Of a DNA stretch of 64,000 bases, positions 33,014 through 40,669 are shown one piece after another; positions within the stretch are counted from its first letter, which is position 1, and each line of letters opens with the position of its first letter. Both the position numbers and the translations under genes were made by a program. Source of the stretch: CADEDH01 sp041394285 (GTDB lineage: Bacteria; Actinomycetota; Acidimicrobiia; Acidimicrobiales; SZUA-35); the NCBI GenBank assembly GCA_041394285.1, contig JAWKIL010000011.1, positions 62,001 through 126,000 on the forward strand. The letters run 5' to 3'. Under the pieces are notes generated by a model. It had not been told where the DNA came from, made no database searches, and saw nothing but the letters and a program-made list of their open reading frames with translations.

Positions 33014-33471
33014 GCCCCGTCTTCACCCTCCTCCGGAGCCCGGTTGGCCGGCAGCGGCCCGGTGCCCCGGCGATCGTTGAGCGCCGCCTGGACCTGGGCC
33101 TGCTCCGCCGACGCCTCGGGCCCGTAGTTCATGATGAGCACGCCGCCGGTGGCACAGATCGGACACGTGATGGCGGCCACCATCAACATGTCGGACGGAT
33201 CCGACGCCCCCTCCAGACGCCGCATCGACGTGACGGCCAGCGACTCCGGCTCGGTCCGGCTCCGGCACGTGTAACAGAGCACGAGCCCGTCGTCCACCAC
33301 CGAGAACTGGCCGGCGTATCCCGCCTCCTCGTAGTCGTGCAGCACCTCCAGCATGGTGGTGTTGTCGCCCGGGGCCCCGGCCGGGCGGTGGGGCGCGGCC
33401 GCCAGGTCGGGGCCGGGATCGCTGGTCCCTGAGGGGTCGGACGAGGACGGCGGTGCCGTATCAGAGCTCAT
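33010..33471 (-). CDS. Zinc-ribbon-like hypothetical protein under SigF-type promoter
   Basis: 153 residues. Disordered Ser/Pro/Asp-rich ends flank a core NTTMLEVLHDYEEAGYAGQFSVV, then LCYTCRS and ITCPICATGGVLIMNYGPEAS, giving two C-x2-C pairs. No family name is recognised; similar small Cys proteins with the phrase HDYEEAGY appear familiar from actinobacterial genomes but I cannot name them. It is convergent with sigF, with the stop codons overlapping, and driven by GTTT-N15-GGGTAG 10 bases before its start, so it is probably a SigF target next to the sigF gene. Confidence 0.75.
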   Translation of the reverse strand: MSSDTAPPSSSDPSGTSDPGPDLAAAPHRPAGAPGDNTTMLEVLHDYEEAGYAGQFSVVDDGLVLCYTCRSRTEPESLAVTSMRRLEGASDPSDMLMVAAITCPICATGGVLIMNYGPEASAEQAQVQAALNDRRGTGPLPANRAPEEGEDGA

Positions 33472-33480
33472 GGCGCGCGA

Positions 33481-33505
33481 CTACCCTGACCGGCTCGTCC
33501 GAAAC
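33481..33505 (-). promoter_or_regulatory. SigF-type promoter of the zinc-ribbon gene
   Basis: Leftward GTTT (33505-33502), 15 bases, GGGTAG (33486-33481), nine bases before the start at 33471. Confidence 0.75.
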
Positions 33506-33847
33506 AGTGGTCGCCCGTTTGACCCGTACGCGGCCGGGGCATCGACACGGCGGCGGCATCGACGGAGCTGCGTCGGACCCTTGACCGCAGCCGATCGCCC
33601 CGATACCACGGATGGCAGGCAGCCGATCCAGCCGCCGCCTACGATTGGGACGCCATCGCCACCCGAAAGCTGGCGGTGGCACCGCTCAACACGATCTGCT
33701 GAGCGGCGAGAGCTACGAAACGGGCGACCAGTGGGCGAGCAGCGGTCATGACCGCCGGCGGTTGCCCTGGCCGGCCCGCCGGCGGTCACCTCGCACCCCC
33801 GTCCGGATGTCGCCGGTGACGGTCCCCGACCCGAGATCATCGTGGTC
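33506..33847. other. 342-base intergenic region with no convincing gene
   Basis: Open frames here lack starts or credible composition. One run (about 33522-33702, reading ...AAYDWDAIATRKLAVAPLNTIC) looks protein-like but has no ATG, GTG or TTG before its last ten codons, so it may be a remnant. The right part holds a strong hairpin (33749-33788) and a GTCGCCGGTGAC core resembling the palindromes at 38566 and 57183. Confidence 0.5.
33749..33788 (-). terminator. Terminator hairpin after the F420-dependent oxidoreductase gene
   Basis: TGACCGCCGGCGG (33749-33761) pairs perfectly with CCGCCGGCGGTCA (33776-33788), loop 14 bases, 59 bases past the minus-strand stop at 33848. Confidence 0.65.
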
Positions 33848-34807
33848 TCACAGGGAGCGGAGGGCAGGCTCCAGGGTCTCGTCCCAGAAGCGGAGGAAGC
33901 CGTCCTGATCGGGTCCGATCTGGTGGACGTTGACGTGGTCGACGCCAGCCTCCATCGCCGACCGCACGGTCTCCACGATCGGCTGGGGATCCGGGCCGCA
34001 GTGCACCGACTCGGCCACCACCTCCTCGGTCACCAGGGCCGACGCCATCTCGAAGTGCCGGGGGGTCGGCAGATCCTGGGTGAGCTGGCCCGGCACCCCG
34101 GCATTGGGCCAGCGCTCGCGGGCCATCGACCGGGCCTTGTCGGGCGACTCGTCGTAGCACAGGGTGACCTGGCTGTAGACCGGACCGGAACCGCCGGCCC
34201 CGCGCCAGGCGTCGATCACCTCCGGGTCGGGATGGGTCCAGAGGCCGTCGCCCAGCTCGGCCGCCATGCGGGCCGCCTTGGGCCCGAAGGCCGACACGAT
34301 CAGGGGCGGGGGCTGCTCGGGCACGTCGTACAGGCGGGCCGACTCCACCTGGAAGTGCTCGCCCCGGTGGGTCACCGGGTCGCCCCGCCACAGTTCGCGG
34401 ATGAGGCCGATCGCTTCCCGCAGCATGTCCTGGCGGACATCGACGGCGGGCCAGGCCTCCCCGGTGACGTGCTCGTTGAGCGCCTCCCCCGAGCCCACGC
34501 CGAACGTGAAGCGACCGGGCAGCAGGCAGCTCACGGTGGCCGTGGCGTGGGCGGCCAGCAGTGGCGGGAACCGGCGGATGGGGCAGGTCACGCCGACCGC
34601 CACCTCCACCCGCTCGGTGCACTGGGCCAGCGCCCCCAGCACCGACCACACGAACGGGGAGTGCCCCTGGGCGTCGACCCAGGGGTGGAGATGGTCGGAG
34701 ATGGAGAGATAGTCGAAGCGGTGCTCCTCGGCTCGGCGACCGAGCGAGACGAGCTCCTGCGGCGGATGTTCCTCGCTGGACAGGGTGAACCCCAGGGAAA
34801 GCGTCAT
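33848..34807 (-). CDS. LLM-class F420-dependent oxidoreductase (F420-G6PD-like TIGR03557 type)
   Basis: 319 residues. MTLSLGFTLSSEEHPPQELVSLGRRAEEHRFDYLSISDHLHPW and AVGVTCPIRRFPPLLAAHATATVSCLLPGRFTFGVGSGEALNEHVTG match the F420-dependent glucose-6-phosphate dehydrogenase-like group. The GVGSGEALNEHV segment is especially typical. It would use coenzyme F420, which actinobacteria make, for hydride transfer; substrate unknown. A SigF-type promoter (34817-34842) with a short leader drives it, so it is probably stress-induced. It is divergent from another SigF-type promoter for the gene at 34903. Confidence 0.85.
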   Translation of the reverse strand: MTLSLGFTLSSEEHPPQELVSLGRRAEEHRFDYLSISDHLHPWVDAQGHSPFVWSVLGALAQCTERVEVAVGVTCPIRRFPPLLAAHATATVSCLLPGRFTFGVGSGEALNEHVTGEAWPAVDVRQDMLREAIGLIRELWRGDPVTHRGEHFQVESARLYDVPEQPPPLIVSAFGPKAARMAAELGDGLWTHPDPEVIDAWRGAGGSGPVYSQVTLCYDESPDKARSMARERWPNAGVPGQLTQDLPTPRHFEMASALVTEEVVAESVHCGPDPQPIVETVRSAMEAGVDHVNVHQIGPDQDGFLRFWDETLEPALRSL

Positions 34808-34816
34808 GCGGCGCGC

Positions 34817-34842
34817 CTACCCCCCGTTCTGACCGCCGAAAC
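34817..34842 (-). promoter_or_regulatory. SigF-type promoter of the F420-dependent oxidoreductase gene
   Basis: Leftward GTTT (34842-34839), 16 bases, GGGTAG (34822-34817), nine bases before the ATG at 34807. Confidence 0.75.
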
Positions 34843-34867
34843 GGTGGTGGGCGCCGGCCCGGGCCGG

Positions 34868-34893
34868 GTTTGCCGCCGTTGCCCCGAGGGTAG
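34868..34893 (+). promoter_or_regulatory. SigF-type promoter of the gene at 34903
   Basis: GTTT (34868-34871), 16 bases, GGGTAG (34888-34893), nine bases before the GTG at 34903; divergent from the promoter at 34817-34842. Confidence 0.75.
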
Positions 34894-34902
34894 GCCGGAC
34901 AG

Positions 34903-35241
34903 GTGTTTCGACCCGCCCAAACCATCGTGATGGATGACGCAGTGCTGCTCGAAGGCCTGATCCTGTTCTGCATCAAGGGCGAGCAGGATCTGGGTGAGCT
35001 GGAAGAGGTGGTGGCCGTGGGCCATCGCCGCTATGTGGTGGTTGACGCCCGGCACTGGAGTTATGGCGCCCGCAAGCTCGTGCCCGTCGACACCGTGAAC
35101 GTGGTGGGCGACGGCATCGAGCGCCACGCCGTTACCCCCGCCGACCGGGACTGGCTCCGGTACAGCCCCGACTTCGACCCGTTCCAGCTCACCAACCCGG
35201 GCTACGTGAATCGGGTCGAGCGCTACTTCGCCCAGGGCTGA
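34903..35241 (+). CDS. Small PRC-barrel-like hypothetical protein
   Basis: 112 residues from GTG 34903, or 103 from ATG 34930. The GTG matches the spacing rule of the other SigF-type units (nine bases after GGGTAG). The body is beta-rich: LDLGEL-like DLGELEEVVAVGHRRYVVVDARHWSYGARKLVPVDTVNVV is reminiscent of a PRC-barrel or DUF2171-like fold. It ends with DWLRYSPDFDPFQLTNPGYVNRVERYF. The family assignment is tentative. Soluble, no signal peptide. Probably a stress-induced small protein. Confidence 0.65.
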   Translation: MFRPAQTIVMDDAVLLEGLILFCIKGEQDLGELEEVVAVGHRRYVVVDARHWSYGARKLVPVDTVNVVGDGIERHAVTPADRDWLRYSPDFDPFQLTNPGYVNRVERYFAQG

Positions 35242-35309
35242 GCGCGCCCTGCATGTGGGTTCGCTCGCACTGGCGCGCCCTCGCGTCCGGTGCGCACTGC
35301 CGGGCCGGT

Positions 35310-36404
35310 CTATCGGGTCGCCGGTGCGCCACCGTGAACGGGCCCGCCGGCGGTGGCGCCGCTCGCGGGGTCCGACGTCGGGTGGAACGTGAGGAGCTCG
35401 CCGCCGGGCGGCGGGCGCAGCGGGGCCGTCGGCAGGCCCGCCCGGCGGGCGAAGCCGCCGAGCAGATCCTCGAACGTGGCGCCGGCATCCTGGGTCGGCG
35501 CCCAGCCCAGTTCCCGCCGGGCCCGGCCCGTGTCCATCAGCGGCACACCGGCCGCCAGATCGACCCAGCCGCCAGCCACCGGCTGGAGCCGGGCCCGCCA
35601 GCTGGCCTCCACCACGGCCCGCAGCGCAGGGAGCGGCACCGGCACCGGGCGGGCGCCCAGGGCGTCGGCCAGCTCCCTACCGCCCAGAACACCGTCGGCG
35701 GCGATGTTGAACGCGCCCTCGGCCCCGCCGGTGACGAGGGCCTGCTCGTAGGCGGCGGCGGCGTCGTCGGTGTGGACCACTTGCAGCGCCAGCCGGTCGA
35801 ACGTCGGCATCGCCGGCACCCATCGCCGCCCGAGCACCGGCGTGGGTAGCCAGCGGGGAAGGAACAGCCGGGCGATGCCCGTGGCCGCCCCGGCCTTGAA
35901 CACCAGGGCCTTGCGCAGCTTCACGATGCGCAGCCCGGAGGAGGCGGCGGCCACCGAGTCGAGCAGGCGCTCCACCGCCGCCTTGTGGGCGGAGTAGAGG
36001 GAACCGGGCACGCCGGTGGCAGGCCAGCTCTCGTCGACCGGGTGGTCCTTGGGACCCCGGGCGTAGGTGCCGACGGAGGAGGCGTAGATCAGCGTCGGCA
36101 CGCCGGTCGCCACCACGGCGTCGACCACCCGGCGGGTGCCGATCACGTTGGTGCGGGCCAGCTGGGCCGTGTCGTGGCCGGGTTGGATCTGCCACGCCAG
36201 GTGGATCACGGCGTCGGCCCCCGCCACCACCGGCACGAGCGGATCGATGCCGACGTCGGCGCCGTGCCAGGTGACCCCGGGTTGGCGCAGGGCCGGCGGG
36301 CGCCGGCACACACCGACGATCGACTCCACCTCGGGATTGGCCAGGAGGCGGCTCACCACGCTCGTCCCTACGTTGCCCGACGCTCCTGTCACCACCACGC
36401 GCAT
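35310..36404 (-). CDS. NAD-dependent epimerase/dehydratase (extended SDR)
   Basis: 364 residues from the ATG at 36404. The Rossmann motif is VVVTGASGNVGTSVVSRLL (GxxGxxG), VIHLAWQIQPG marks strand 4, and the catalytic Ser region SSVGTY and YSAHKAAVE (YxxxK) are present. The C-terminal half includes VVHTDDAAAAYEQAL and FNIAADG, typical for sugar-nucleotide or similar substrates. Substrate unknown. GTTT-N16-GGGTAG lies immediately upstream, so it is likely in the SigF regulon. Its last 35 residues are Pro/Gly-rich, longer than usual. Confidence 0.85.
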   Translation of the reverse strand: MRVVVTGASGNVGTSVVSRLLANPEVESIVGVCRRPPALRQPGVTWHGADVGIDPLVPVVAGADAVIHLAWQIQPGHDTAQLARTNVIGTRRVVDAVVATGVPTLIYASSVGTYARGPKDHPVDESWPATGVPGSLYSAHKAAVERLLDSVAAASSGLRIVKLRKALVFKAGAATGIARLFLPRWLPTPVLGRRWVPAMPTFDRLALQVVHTDDAAAAYEQALVTGGAEGAFNIAADGVLGGRELADALGARPVPVPLPALRAVVEASWRARLQPVAGGWVDLAAGVPLMDTGRARRELGWAPTQDAGATFEDLLGGFARRAGLPTAPLRPPPGGELLTFHPTSDPASGATAGGPVHGGAPATR

Positions 36405-36414
36405 GGGCGCGCGC

Positions 36415-36440
36415 CTACCCCCGGCGGCGGCGGGGCAAAC
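36415..36440 (-). promoter_or_regulatory. SigF-type promoter of the epimerase gene
   Basis: Leftward GTTT (36440-36437), 16 bases, GGGTAG (36420-36415), ten bases before the ATG at 36404. Confidence 0.75.
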
Positions 36441-36563
36441 GAGAGACCCCCGTACGGGGGTGACTTGTTTGGGGTCCGGGGGTGCAGGGGGATGCACACG
36501 AGAACGGCGACGTGGGCGACACCCCCCGTTGCAAACCCGATCACTCCCCAAGGAGATGCCGAC

Positions 36564-37037
36564 ATGAGTTCGACCGTGGCCGACCGGATCGAGGTGGAGT
36601 GCCCTCTCTCCACCGTGTACAACCAGTGGACCCAGTTCGAGGAGTTCCCCCGGTTCATGGGCGGCGTGGAGTCGGTGCGCCAACTCGACGACACGACCCT
36701 GCACTGGACCGCCAGCATCGGCGGCGTGACCCGCGAGTGGGACGCCCGCATCGTGGATCAGGAGCCCGACCAGCGGATCGCCTGGGAAGCCACCACGGGT
36801 GCCACCAACCGGGGCGTCGTCACCTTCCGCCCCGTCGACGCCACCCACACCGAGGTGAACCTGGAGCTCGAGTTCGAGGGCGAGGGCTTCGTGGAGAAGG
36901 TGGGCGAGAAGCTCGGGCTCGTCGAGGGGCAGGCCAAGGCCGACCTCGAACGGTTCAAGGAGTACATCGAAGCCCGCCAGGTGGAGACCGGCGGTTGGCG
37001 GGGCGAGGTCGACGAGACCGGTCAGGCCCGGGGCTGA
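36564..37037 (+). CDS. SRPBCC-family (cyclase/dehydrase-like) protein
   Basis: 157 residues. AAGGAG is 8 bases before the ATG. The START/SRPBCC helix-grip fold is evident: IEVECPLSTVYNQWTQFEEFPRFMGGVESVRQLDDTTLHWTASIGGVTREWDA, then WEATTGATNRGVVTFRPVDATHTEVNLELEF, then a long C-terminal helix LGLVEGQAKADLERFKEYIEAR. The family binds hydrophobic ligands; this subgroup is commonly a stand-alone stress protein in actinobacteria and proteobacteria. No good SigF-type site was found upstream; GTTT at about 36468 has only a poor -10. A perfect hairpin terminator follows. Confidence 0.85.
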   Translation: MSSTVADRIEVECPLSTVYNQWTQFEEFPRFMGGVESVRQLDDTTLHWTASIGGVTREWDARIVDQEPDQRIAWEATTGATNRGVVTFRPVDATHTEVNLELEFEGEGFVEKVGEKLGLVEGQAKADLERFKEYIEARQVETGGWRGEVDETGQARG

Positions 37038-37080
37038 CCCCCGGCGTCCGGCCATCTCGACGGACCCGCCTCTCGCGACG

Positions 37081-37119
37081 CAGCCCCGGACCACGGGCTC
37101 GATGCTCGGTCCGGGGCTG
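37081..37119 (+). terminator. Terminator hairpin after the SRPBCC gene
   Basis: CAGCCCCGGACC (37081-37092) pairs perfectly with GGTCCGGGGCTG (37108-37119), 44 bases after the stop. Confidence 0.75.
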
Positions 37120-37158
37120 TGCCGCGCCGGTCGCCGGCGCTGATCAGCGCGGAACGGA

Positions 37159-37347
37159 TCAGTGCTGGGGCGGCGGCGACATTGGGCCCTTGGGCCGGCC
37201 GTCGTCGACGTCGGGGGCATCGGTTCCGGGCGACATGGGCCCGGTGGGCCGGCGGTCCTCGGACCGCTCGCGCACCGGCATCCGCCCCGACTCCACCGGG
37301 TTCTCCGGCTCCCGTTCCTCGTTGGCTCGGCTCTGGTCGTCGTTCAC
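37159..37347 (-). CDS. Small acidic/proline-rich protein
   Basis: 62 residues from the GTG at 37347, which has GGAGGA 4 bases upstream, a strong ribosome site. The chain is hydrophilic and disordered-looking (MNDDQSRANEEREPENPVES) with a twice-used motif PTGPMSPG and PKGPMSPP. No family known. The 60 bases upstream are AT-richer than the surroundings and contain direct repeats of CGA(C/A)T-type words, possibly its promoter. Short length limits confidence, but the ribosome site makes a real gene likely. Confidence 0.55.
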   Translation of the reverse strand: MNDDQSRANEEREPENPVESGRMPVRERSEDRRPTGPMSPGTDAPDVDDGRPKGPMSPPPQH

Positions 37348-37408
37348 TGCTTCCTCCTGAATAGTCGAATGGTCGTGTGTCGATTGGTCGTGCCGTCGGC
37401 CGGCAGCG

Positions 37409-37915
37409 TCAGCGGGGGTCGCCGGCCCGGACGGTGCCCACGCCGAGCAGTCGCTGGGCGTCGGCCACGAGATCTGGGGTGACCCACAGCTCGTAGGTCT
37501 CGGCGTCGAGGCGACCCATCGTGGAGAAGTCGCGCCGTCCCCGCCGCAGGGCGTGGCCCACGGCCTGCCACGCGGCGCCGGCCACGGCACCGACCACGAG
37601 ATAGGTGAAGATCAGACCCAGTTCGTTGGTGTCGCCGGTGTCGACGAGGAGGGCCAGGAGGAGGCCGATGAGGCTACCGAACCAGGCACCTCCGATCAGG
37701 CCCTCGACCGCCGCCGTGGCCACCGTGCGCCGGCCGGTCACGTGCTCCACCTGGCGGAGTCCCCGCCAGACGATCGTGACGCCGCTCACCGGGAACCCCT
37801 CGTCGGACAGCCGGTCTACAGCGGCCTGGGCCTCCTCGTACCGGGCGTAGGAGGCGATTCGGACCGGAGCCGGGCCCGGTCCGTCGATCGGTTGCTCGCT
37901 CAGCTGGTTGGACAT
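37409..37915 (-). CDS. General stress protein 17M-like membrane protein
   Basis: 168 residues. An N-terminal alpha/beta part (VRIASYARYEEAQAAVDRLSDEGFPVSGVTIVWRGLRQVEHVTGR) matches the GSP17M domain, where the sequence after it becomes a Gly/Ala-rich pair of membrane helices (AAVEGLIGGAWFGSLIGLLLALL and LIFTYLVVGAVAGAAWQAV). The polar C-terminus ends in ETYELWVTPDLVADAQRLL. Function unknown beyond general stress. A good SigF-type promoter (37925-37950) lies directly upstream, divergent from another for the gene at 38007. Confidence 0.85.
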   Translation of the reverse strand: MSNQLSEQPIDGPGPAPVRIASYARYEEAQAAVDRLSDEGFPVSGVTIVWRGLRQVEHVTGRRTVATAAVEGLIGGAWFGSLIGLLLALLVDTGDTNELGLIFTYLVVGAVAGAAWQAVGHALRRGRRDFSTMGRLDAETYELWVTPDLVADAQRLLGVGTVRAGDPR

Positions 37916-37924
37916 ACCAGCTGA

Positions 37925-37950
37925 ATACCCCTGGCCGGTCCAGTGAAAAC
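37925..37950 (-). promoter_or_regulatory. SigF-type promoter of the GSP17M-like gene
   Basis: Leftward GTTT (37950-37947), 16 bases, GGGTAT (37930-37925), nine bases before the ATG at 37915. Confidence 0.75.
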
Positions 37951-37971
37951 AAGCCGTTTCGGCCCGGAACC

Positions 37972-37996
37972 GTTTGGGCCTCGCCCGGTGGGGAAC
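37972..37996 (+). promoter_or_regulatory. Probable SigF-type promoter of the gene at 38007
   Basis: GTTT (37972-37975), 15 bases, GGGAAC (37991-37996), one base off GGGTAC, ten bases before the ATG. Confidence 0.55.
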
Positions 37997-38006
37997 CCTC
38001 GCGTTC

Positions 38007-38483
38007 ATGGCCGACCAGAACGACCCCCGTCCCAACGTCCGTAGCGAACCGCTGCCCGCCGACGACGCCCATGAGCTCGTGCTCGATCTCGAGCGCCGCG
38101 GCGTGAGCAGCGATCACATAGATGTCGAGACCGAACCCCCGCGATCGGTGTCGGAGGTCAGCGCGGTCGACAATGCCACGATCCGCCGCCAGGCCCGACG
38201 GGTCGTGATCGGCAGCGTGGCCGGCGCCGCCGTGGGTCTGGCCGTGGCCCTCATCGCCCTGCTGATCTGGGACAGCCTGTGGTGGCCCCCCACCGTGATC
38301 ACGACGGCCCTCGTGGGATCGATCCTCGGCGCGCTGTGGTCGCTCTACGGCGGGCTGGAGGCGAGCCCCGATGTCACCGACGCCGACGCCGGTGGCCCCA
38401 CCGTGATCGAGACCCGGGTGGTCGACCTCGACCGTGAGAAGGCCGCCGAGATCCGTCGCCGCACCGACCAGGCCGCCGACTGA
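38007..38483 (+). CDS. Two-span membrane protein of the stress set
   Basis: 158 residues. The N-terminal part (DDAHELVLDLERRGVSSDHIDVET) resembles the first alpha/beta unit of GSP17M-type proteins. Two hydrophobic Gly/Ala helices follow (VVIGSVAGAAVGLAVALIALLIW and VITTALVGSILGALWSLYGGLEA), then a charged tail (DLDREKAAEIRRRTDQ). Not formally recognised; the parallel architecture and divergent promoters suggest a functional partner or paralogue-like companion of the gene at 37409. Its stop is followed by the long palindrome at 38566. Confidence 0.7.
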   Translation: MADQNDPRPNVRSEPLPADDAHELVLDLERRGVSSDHIDVETEPPRSVSEVSAVDNATIRRQARRVVIGSVAGAAVGLAVALIALLIWDSLWWPPTVITTALVGSILGALWSLYGGLEASPDVTDADAGGPTVIETRVVDLDREKAAEIRRRTDQAAD

Positions 38484-38565
38484 TCCGGCGTACAGCCCGC
38501 CGATCATTCCGGCCATTCCGGCCCGTCGACCGTTGCGGCGCGCCCCCGGCCGGACCGGGGCCCAC

Positions 38566-38613
38566 GATCTGCTCTCCGGGGTCGTCACCGGTGACAACTC
38601 CGGACATCAGATC
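38566..38613. repeat. Long intergenic palindrome with GTCACCGGTGAC core
   Basis: 48 bases between two convergent genes. Outer arms GATCTG/CAGATC, middle CCGG/CCGG, core GTCACCGGTGAC: nearly symmetrical throughout. It shares its core and overall plan with the three tandem units at 57183-57360, and a weaker relative is at about 33810-33822. Further right, CGATATCGATATCG (38628-38641) is another palindrome. Possible roles: bidirectional terminator, protein-binding site or REP-like repeat. Confidence 0.55.
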
Positions 38614-38667
38614 AGCAGGTGTGACGCCGATATCGATATCGGATGTCGACGTCGTCGGATGTGGATG

Positions 38668-39096
38668 TCAGGGTGAGGTCAGATGCTGGCGGCGGGCCGC
38701 GACCCGGCGGGCGTACCGGTGGCGGGTGAAGTGCAGCGCCGCGGTGGTGGTGGCCCACGCCAGGGTGAACGACCCGGCCGTCATGAGGGCGAAGCGCAGG
38801 TCGCCGGCCGTCATGGCCGCCCCGATCACGGCACCCAGGCCGATGAGGGCCAGCCCGAACGGGCTGACGAGACGGCGGGACAGCCCCACCAGGATCTTGG
38901 TCGCACGGCGGGCGGTTCGGGCCAACGCGGCCCTGACCCTCCGGCGATCGGCCGGTCTGTGGTTGTCGTCGACCTGGTCGGGAAAGTTCAGGCCGTCGAG
39001 CTCGTAGCGGAGCTGGAGAGCGATCTCTGAGAACCGGCGGCGCTCCTCGGTGGTGAGGTGCACACCGGGGCGGTCACGGTGGTGTCGATGCATCAT
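38668..39096 (-). CDS. DUF3040-like two-span membrane protein
   Basis: 142 residues from the first of two adjacent ATGs (39096 or 39093). LTTEERRRFSEIALQLRYELDGL resembles the opening of DUF3040 proteins. Two membrane helices follow (LVSPFGLALIGLGAVIGAAMTAG and LRFALMTAGSFTLAWATTTAALHF), then a basic tail (RHRYARRVAARRQHL). Function unknown. Upstream is GTTT-N16-GGATAG (39105-39130), the same variant -10 as the Rv2629-like gene. Confidence 0.65.
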   Translation of the reverse strand: MMHRHHRDRPGVHLTTEERRRFSEIALQLRYELDGLNFPDQVDDNHRPADRRRVRAALARTARRATKILVGLSRRLVSPFGLALIGLGAVIGAAMTAGDLRFALMTAGSFTLAWATTTAALHFTRHRYARRVAARRQHLTSP

Positions 39097-39104
39097 CGGG
39101 GGCC

Positions 39105-39130
39105 CTATCCACTCCCGTTGGGCCCGAAAC
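39105..39130 (-). promoter_or_regulatory. SigF-type promoter variant
   Basis: Leftward GTTT (39130-39127), 16 bases, GGATAG (39110-39105), eight bases before the ATG at 39096. Confidence 0.5.
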
Positions 39131-39219
39131 GATCGAGGGCCGGCCCGGCCCGGGCCGCCAGAGACAGCGGGAACGAACCCGCTCACACTCAGGTCCCAGG
39201 TCCGAAACCTCACGTGAAC

Positions 39220-39244
39220 GTTTGGTCTCCACGACCCGGGGTAG
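39220..39244 (+). promoter_or_regulatory. SigF-type promoter of the dps-sod operon
   Basis: GTTT (39220-39223), 15 bases, GGGTAG (39239-39244), 41 bases before the Dps ATG. Confidence 0.75.
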
Positions 39245-39285
39245 CCCGCTTCCGAATCGATCAACGTTCGGAAGGACGACATCCA

Positions 39286-39870
39286 ATGACGAATGAACCG
39301 CACCAATCCGTTCCCGGTTTGGACGACGGGCGGGCCAAGCAGGTGGTGAGCGTGCTGGAGGAGCGGCTCGTCGCCCTGCTCGATCTCCAGCTGGTGCTCA
39401 AGCACATCCACTGGAACGTGGTGGGCCCGAACTTCATCAGCGTGCACGAGATGCTCGACGGCGAGGTGGCGAAGGTGCGTGACGAGGTCGACGAGCTGGC
39501 CGAGCGCATCCGCACCCTGGGCGGCACGCCCCGGGGCACCGTGCAGGCCATCGTCGACCGCCGTACCTGGGCCGACTACCCCCTCGACCGGGCACTGGCC
39601 ATGCTCCACCTGGAGGAGCTGGACAAGGTGTACGACGGGGTGATCGCCGACCACCGCAAGGCGATGTCCATGGTGTCGGACCTGGACCCGGTGACCGAGG
39701 ATCTCCTCATCGGCCAGATCGGCAAGCTGGAGCTGTTCCAGTGGTTCGTCCGCTCCTTCGTGGAGCGCTCCCACGACCCGTCCGACGACCCCCGCTCCGC
39801 CGTGCCCTCCAACGTGCAGGCCAGCGGAGCCCCGAACAACAACAACCAGCCCGAAGGAGCGGCCCGATGA
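39286..39870 (+). CDS. dps: Dps-family DNA-protection/ferritin-like protein
   Basis: 194 residues. GGAAGGA is 9 bases before the ATG. The four-helix ferritin-like core has the Dps inter-subunit ferroxidase ligands: His in LVLKHIHWNVVGPNF, and His/Asp-Glu in FISVHEMLDGEVAKVRDEVDELAERI. It oxidises Fe(II) with peroxide, stores iron and shields DNA. The C-terminal 30 residues are polar and Asn/Pro-rich (ASGAPNNNNQPEGAAR), a likely flexible tail. It is translationally coupled (ATGA) to superoxide dismutase and driven by a SigF-type promoter: an oxidative-stress pair. Confidence 0.9.
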   Translation: MTNEPHQSVPGLDDGRAKQVVSVLEERLVALLDLQLVLKHIHWNVVGPNFISVHEMLDGEVAKVRDEVDELAERIRTLGGTPRGTVQAIVDRRTWADYPLDRALAMLHLEELDKVYDGVIADHRKAMSMVSDLDPVTEDLLIGQIGKLELFQWFVRSFVERSHDPSDDPRSAVPSNVQASGAPNNNNQPEGAAR

Positions 39871-40478
39871 CCGTCTACACCCTTCCCGACCTGCCCTACG
39901 ACCACAACGCCCTGGAGCCCCACGTGTCGGCCCGGGTGATGGAGCTGCATCACGACACCCATCACGCCGCCTACGTGAAGGGGGCCAACGAGACGCTCGA
40001 CAAGCTGTCGGAGCTGGGGGCCGACCCGGAGCCGGCCACCCTGGCCCGCCTGGAACGGGACCTGGCGTTCCACCTCAGCGGCCATGCCCTGCACTCCGTG
40101 CTGTGGCAGAGCATGAGCCCCAACGGGGGCGGCGAGCCCCAGGGGCTGCTGGCCCGCCAGATCGAGTCCGACTTCGGCTCGGTCGACTCGCTGCGCAAGC
40201 GCCTCACCGGCTCCGTGAACTCCCTGCAGGGCTCGGGCTGGGGGGCGCTGGCCTGGGATCCGCTGGGCAGCCGGTTGATCGTGCAGCAGATCCACGACCA
40301 CCAGAGCACCCACGCCGTGGGCGCCCTGCCCCTGCTCGTGATCGACGGCTGGGAGCACGCCTACTACCTCGATCACCAGAGCAAGAAGGCCGACTGGGTG
40401 GCCGCCTTCTGGCGGGTGGCGGACTGGACCATGGCCGAGAACCTGCTCGACTCCCTGGTCCAATCGGCCAACCGCTGA
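39867..40478 (+). CDS. sodA: Fe/Mn superoxide dismutase
   Basis: 203 residues. MTVYTLPDLPYDHNALEPHVSARVMELHHDTHHAAYV opens the fold, with metal ligand His28. Further ligands are His in FHLSGHALHSVLW and Asp/His in VIDGWEHAYYLDHQSKKADW. It converts superoxide to peroxide and oxygen in the cytoplasm. Gly and Gln near NGGGEPQG suggest a Mn or cambialistic type, but metal choice cannot be read reliably. The start overlaps the dps stop; a near-perfect hairpin terminator closes the operon. Confidence 0.95.
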   Translation: MTVYTLPDLPYDHNALEPHVSARVMELHHDTHHAAYVKGANETLDKLSELGADPEPATLARLERDLAFHLSGHALHSVLWQSMSPNGGGEPQGLLARQIESDFGSVDSLRKRLTGSVNSLQGSGWGALAWDPLGSRLIVQQIHDHQSTHAVGALPLLVIDGWEHAYYLDHQSKKADWVAAFWRVADWTMAENLLDSLVQSANR

Positions 40479-40541
40479 TCGAGCTGGCGGTGCTGATCAC
40501 CGGTTGACCCCACCCGGCCAGCCGGACATCCACCCCCCGTG

Positions 40542-40569
40542 ACGGGCCGGAGCCGAGGCTCCGGCCCGT
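40542..40569 (+). terminator. Intrinsic terminator of dps-sod
   Basis: ACGGGCCGGAGCC-ga-GGCTCCGGCCCGT, 13 complementary bases, followed by TCTCCCTCC, 64 bases after the stop. Confidence 0.75.
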
Positions 40570-40669
40570 TCTCCCTCCGGCCGGCGCGCTCGACCCGGCC
40601 GCCGGCGCCGCGTCGCCTGCCGCCGGCCGCTATCGTGGGATGCGGTCGGTGGGCGAGGAAGCGAGTGCG

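Noticed and set aside
33522..33702. Protein-like frame ending in RKLAVAPLNTIC
   Set aside because: No start codon before the last few codons and no ribosome site; at best a gene remnant.
36460..36500. SigF-type promoter for the SRPBCC gene
   Set aside because: GTTT is present but no GGGTA-like -10 at 15 or 16 bases; only G-runs.
38484..38667. tRNA or small RNA in the gap with many palindromes
   Set aside because: No cloverleaf or CCA-type end; the symmetry is explained by the 48-base palindrome and the CGATATCGATATCG repeat.
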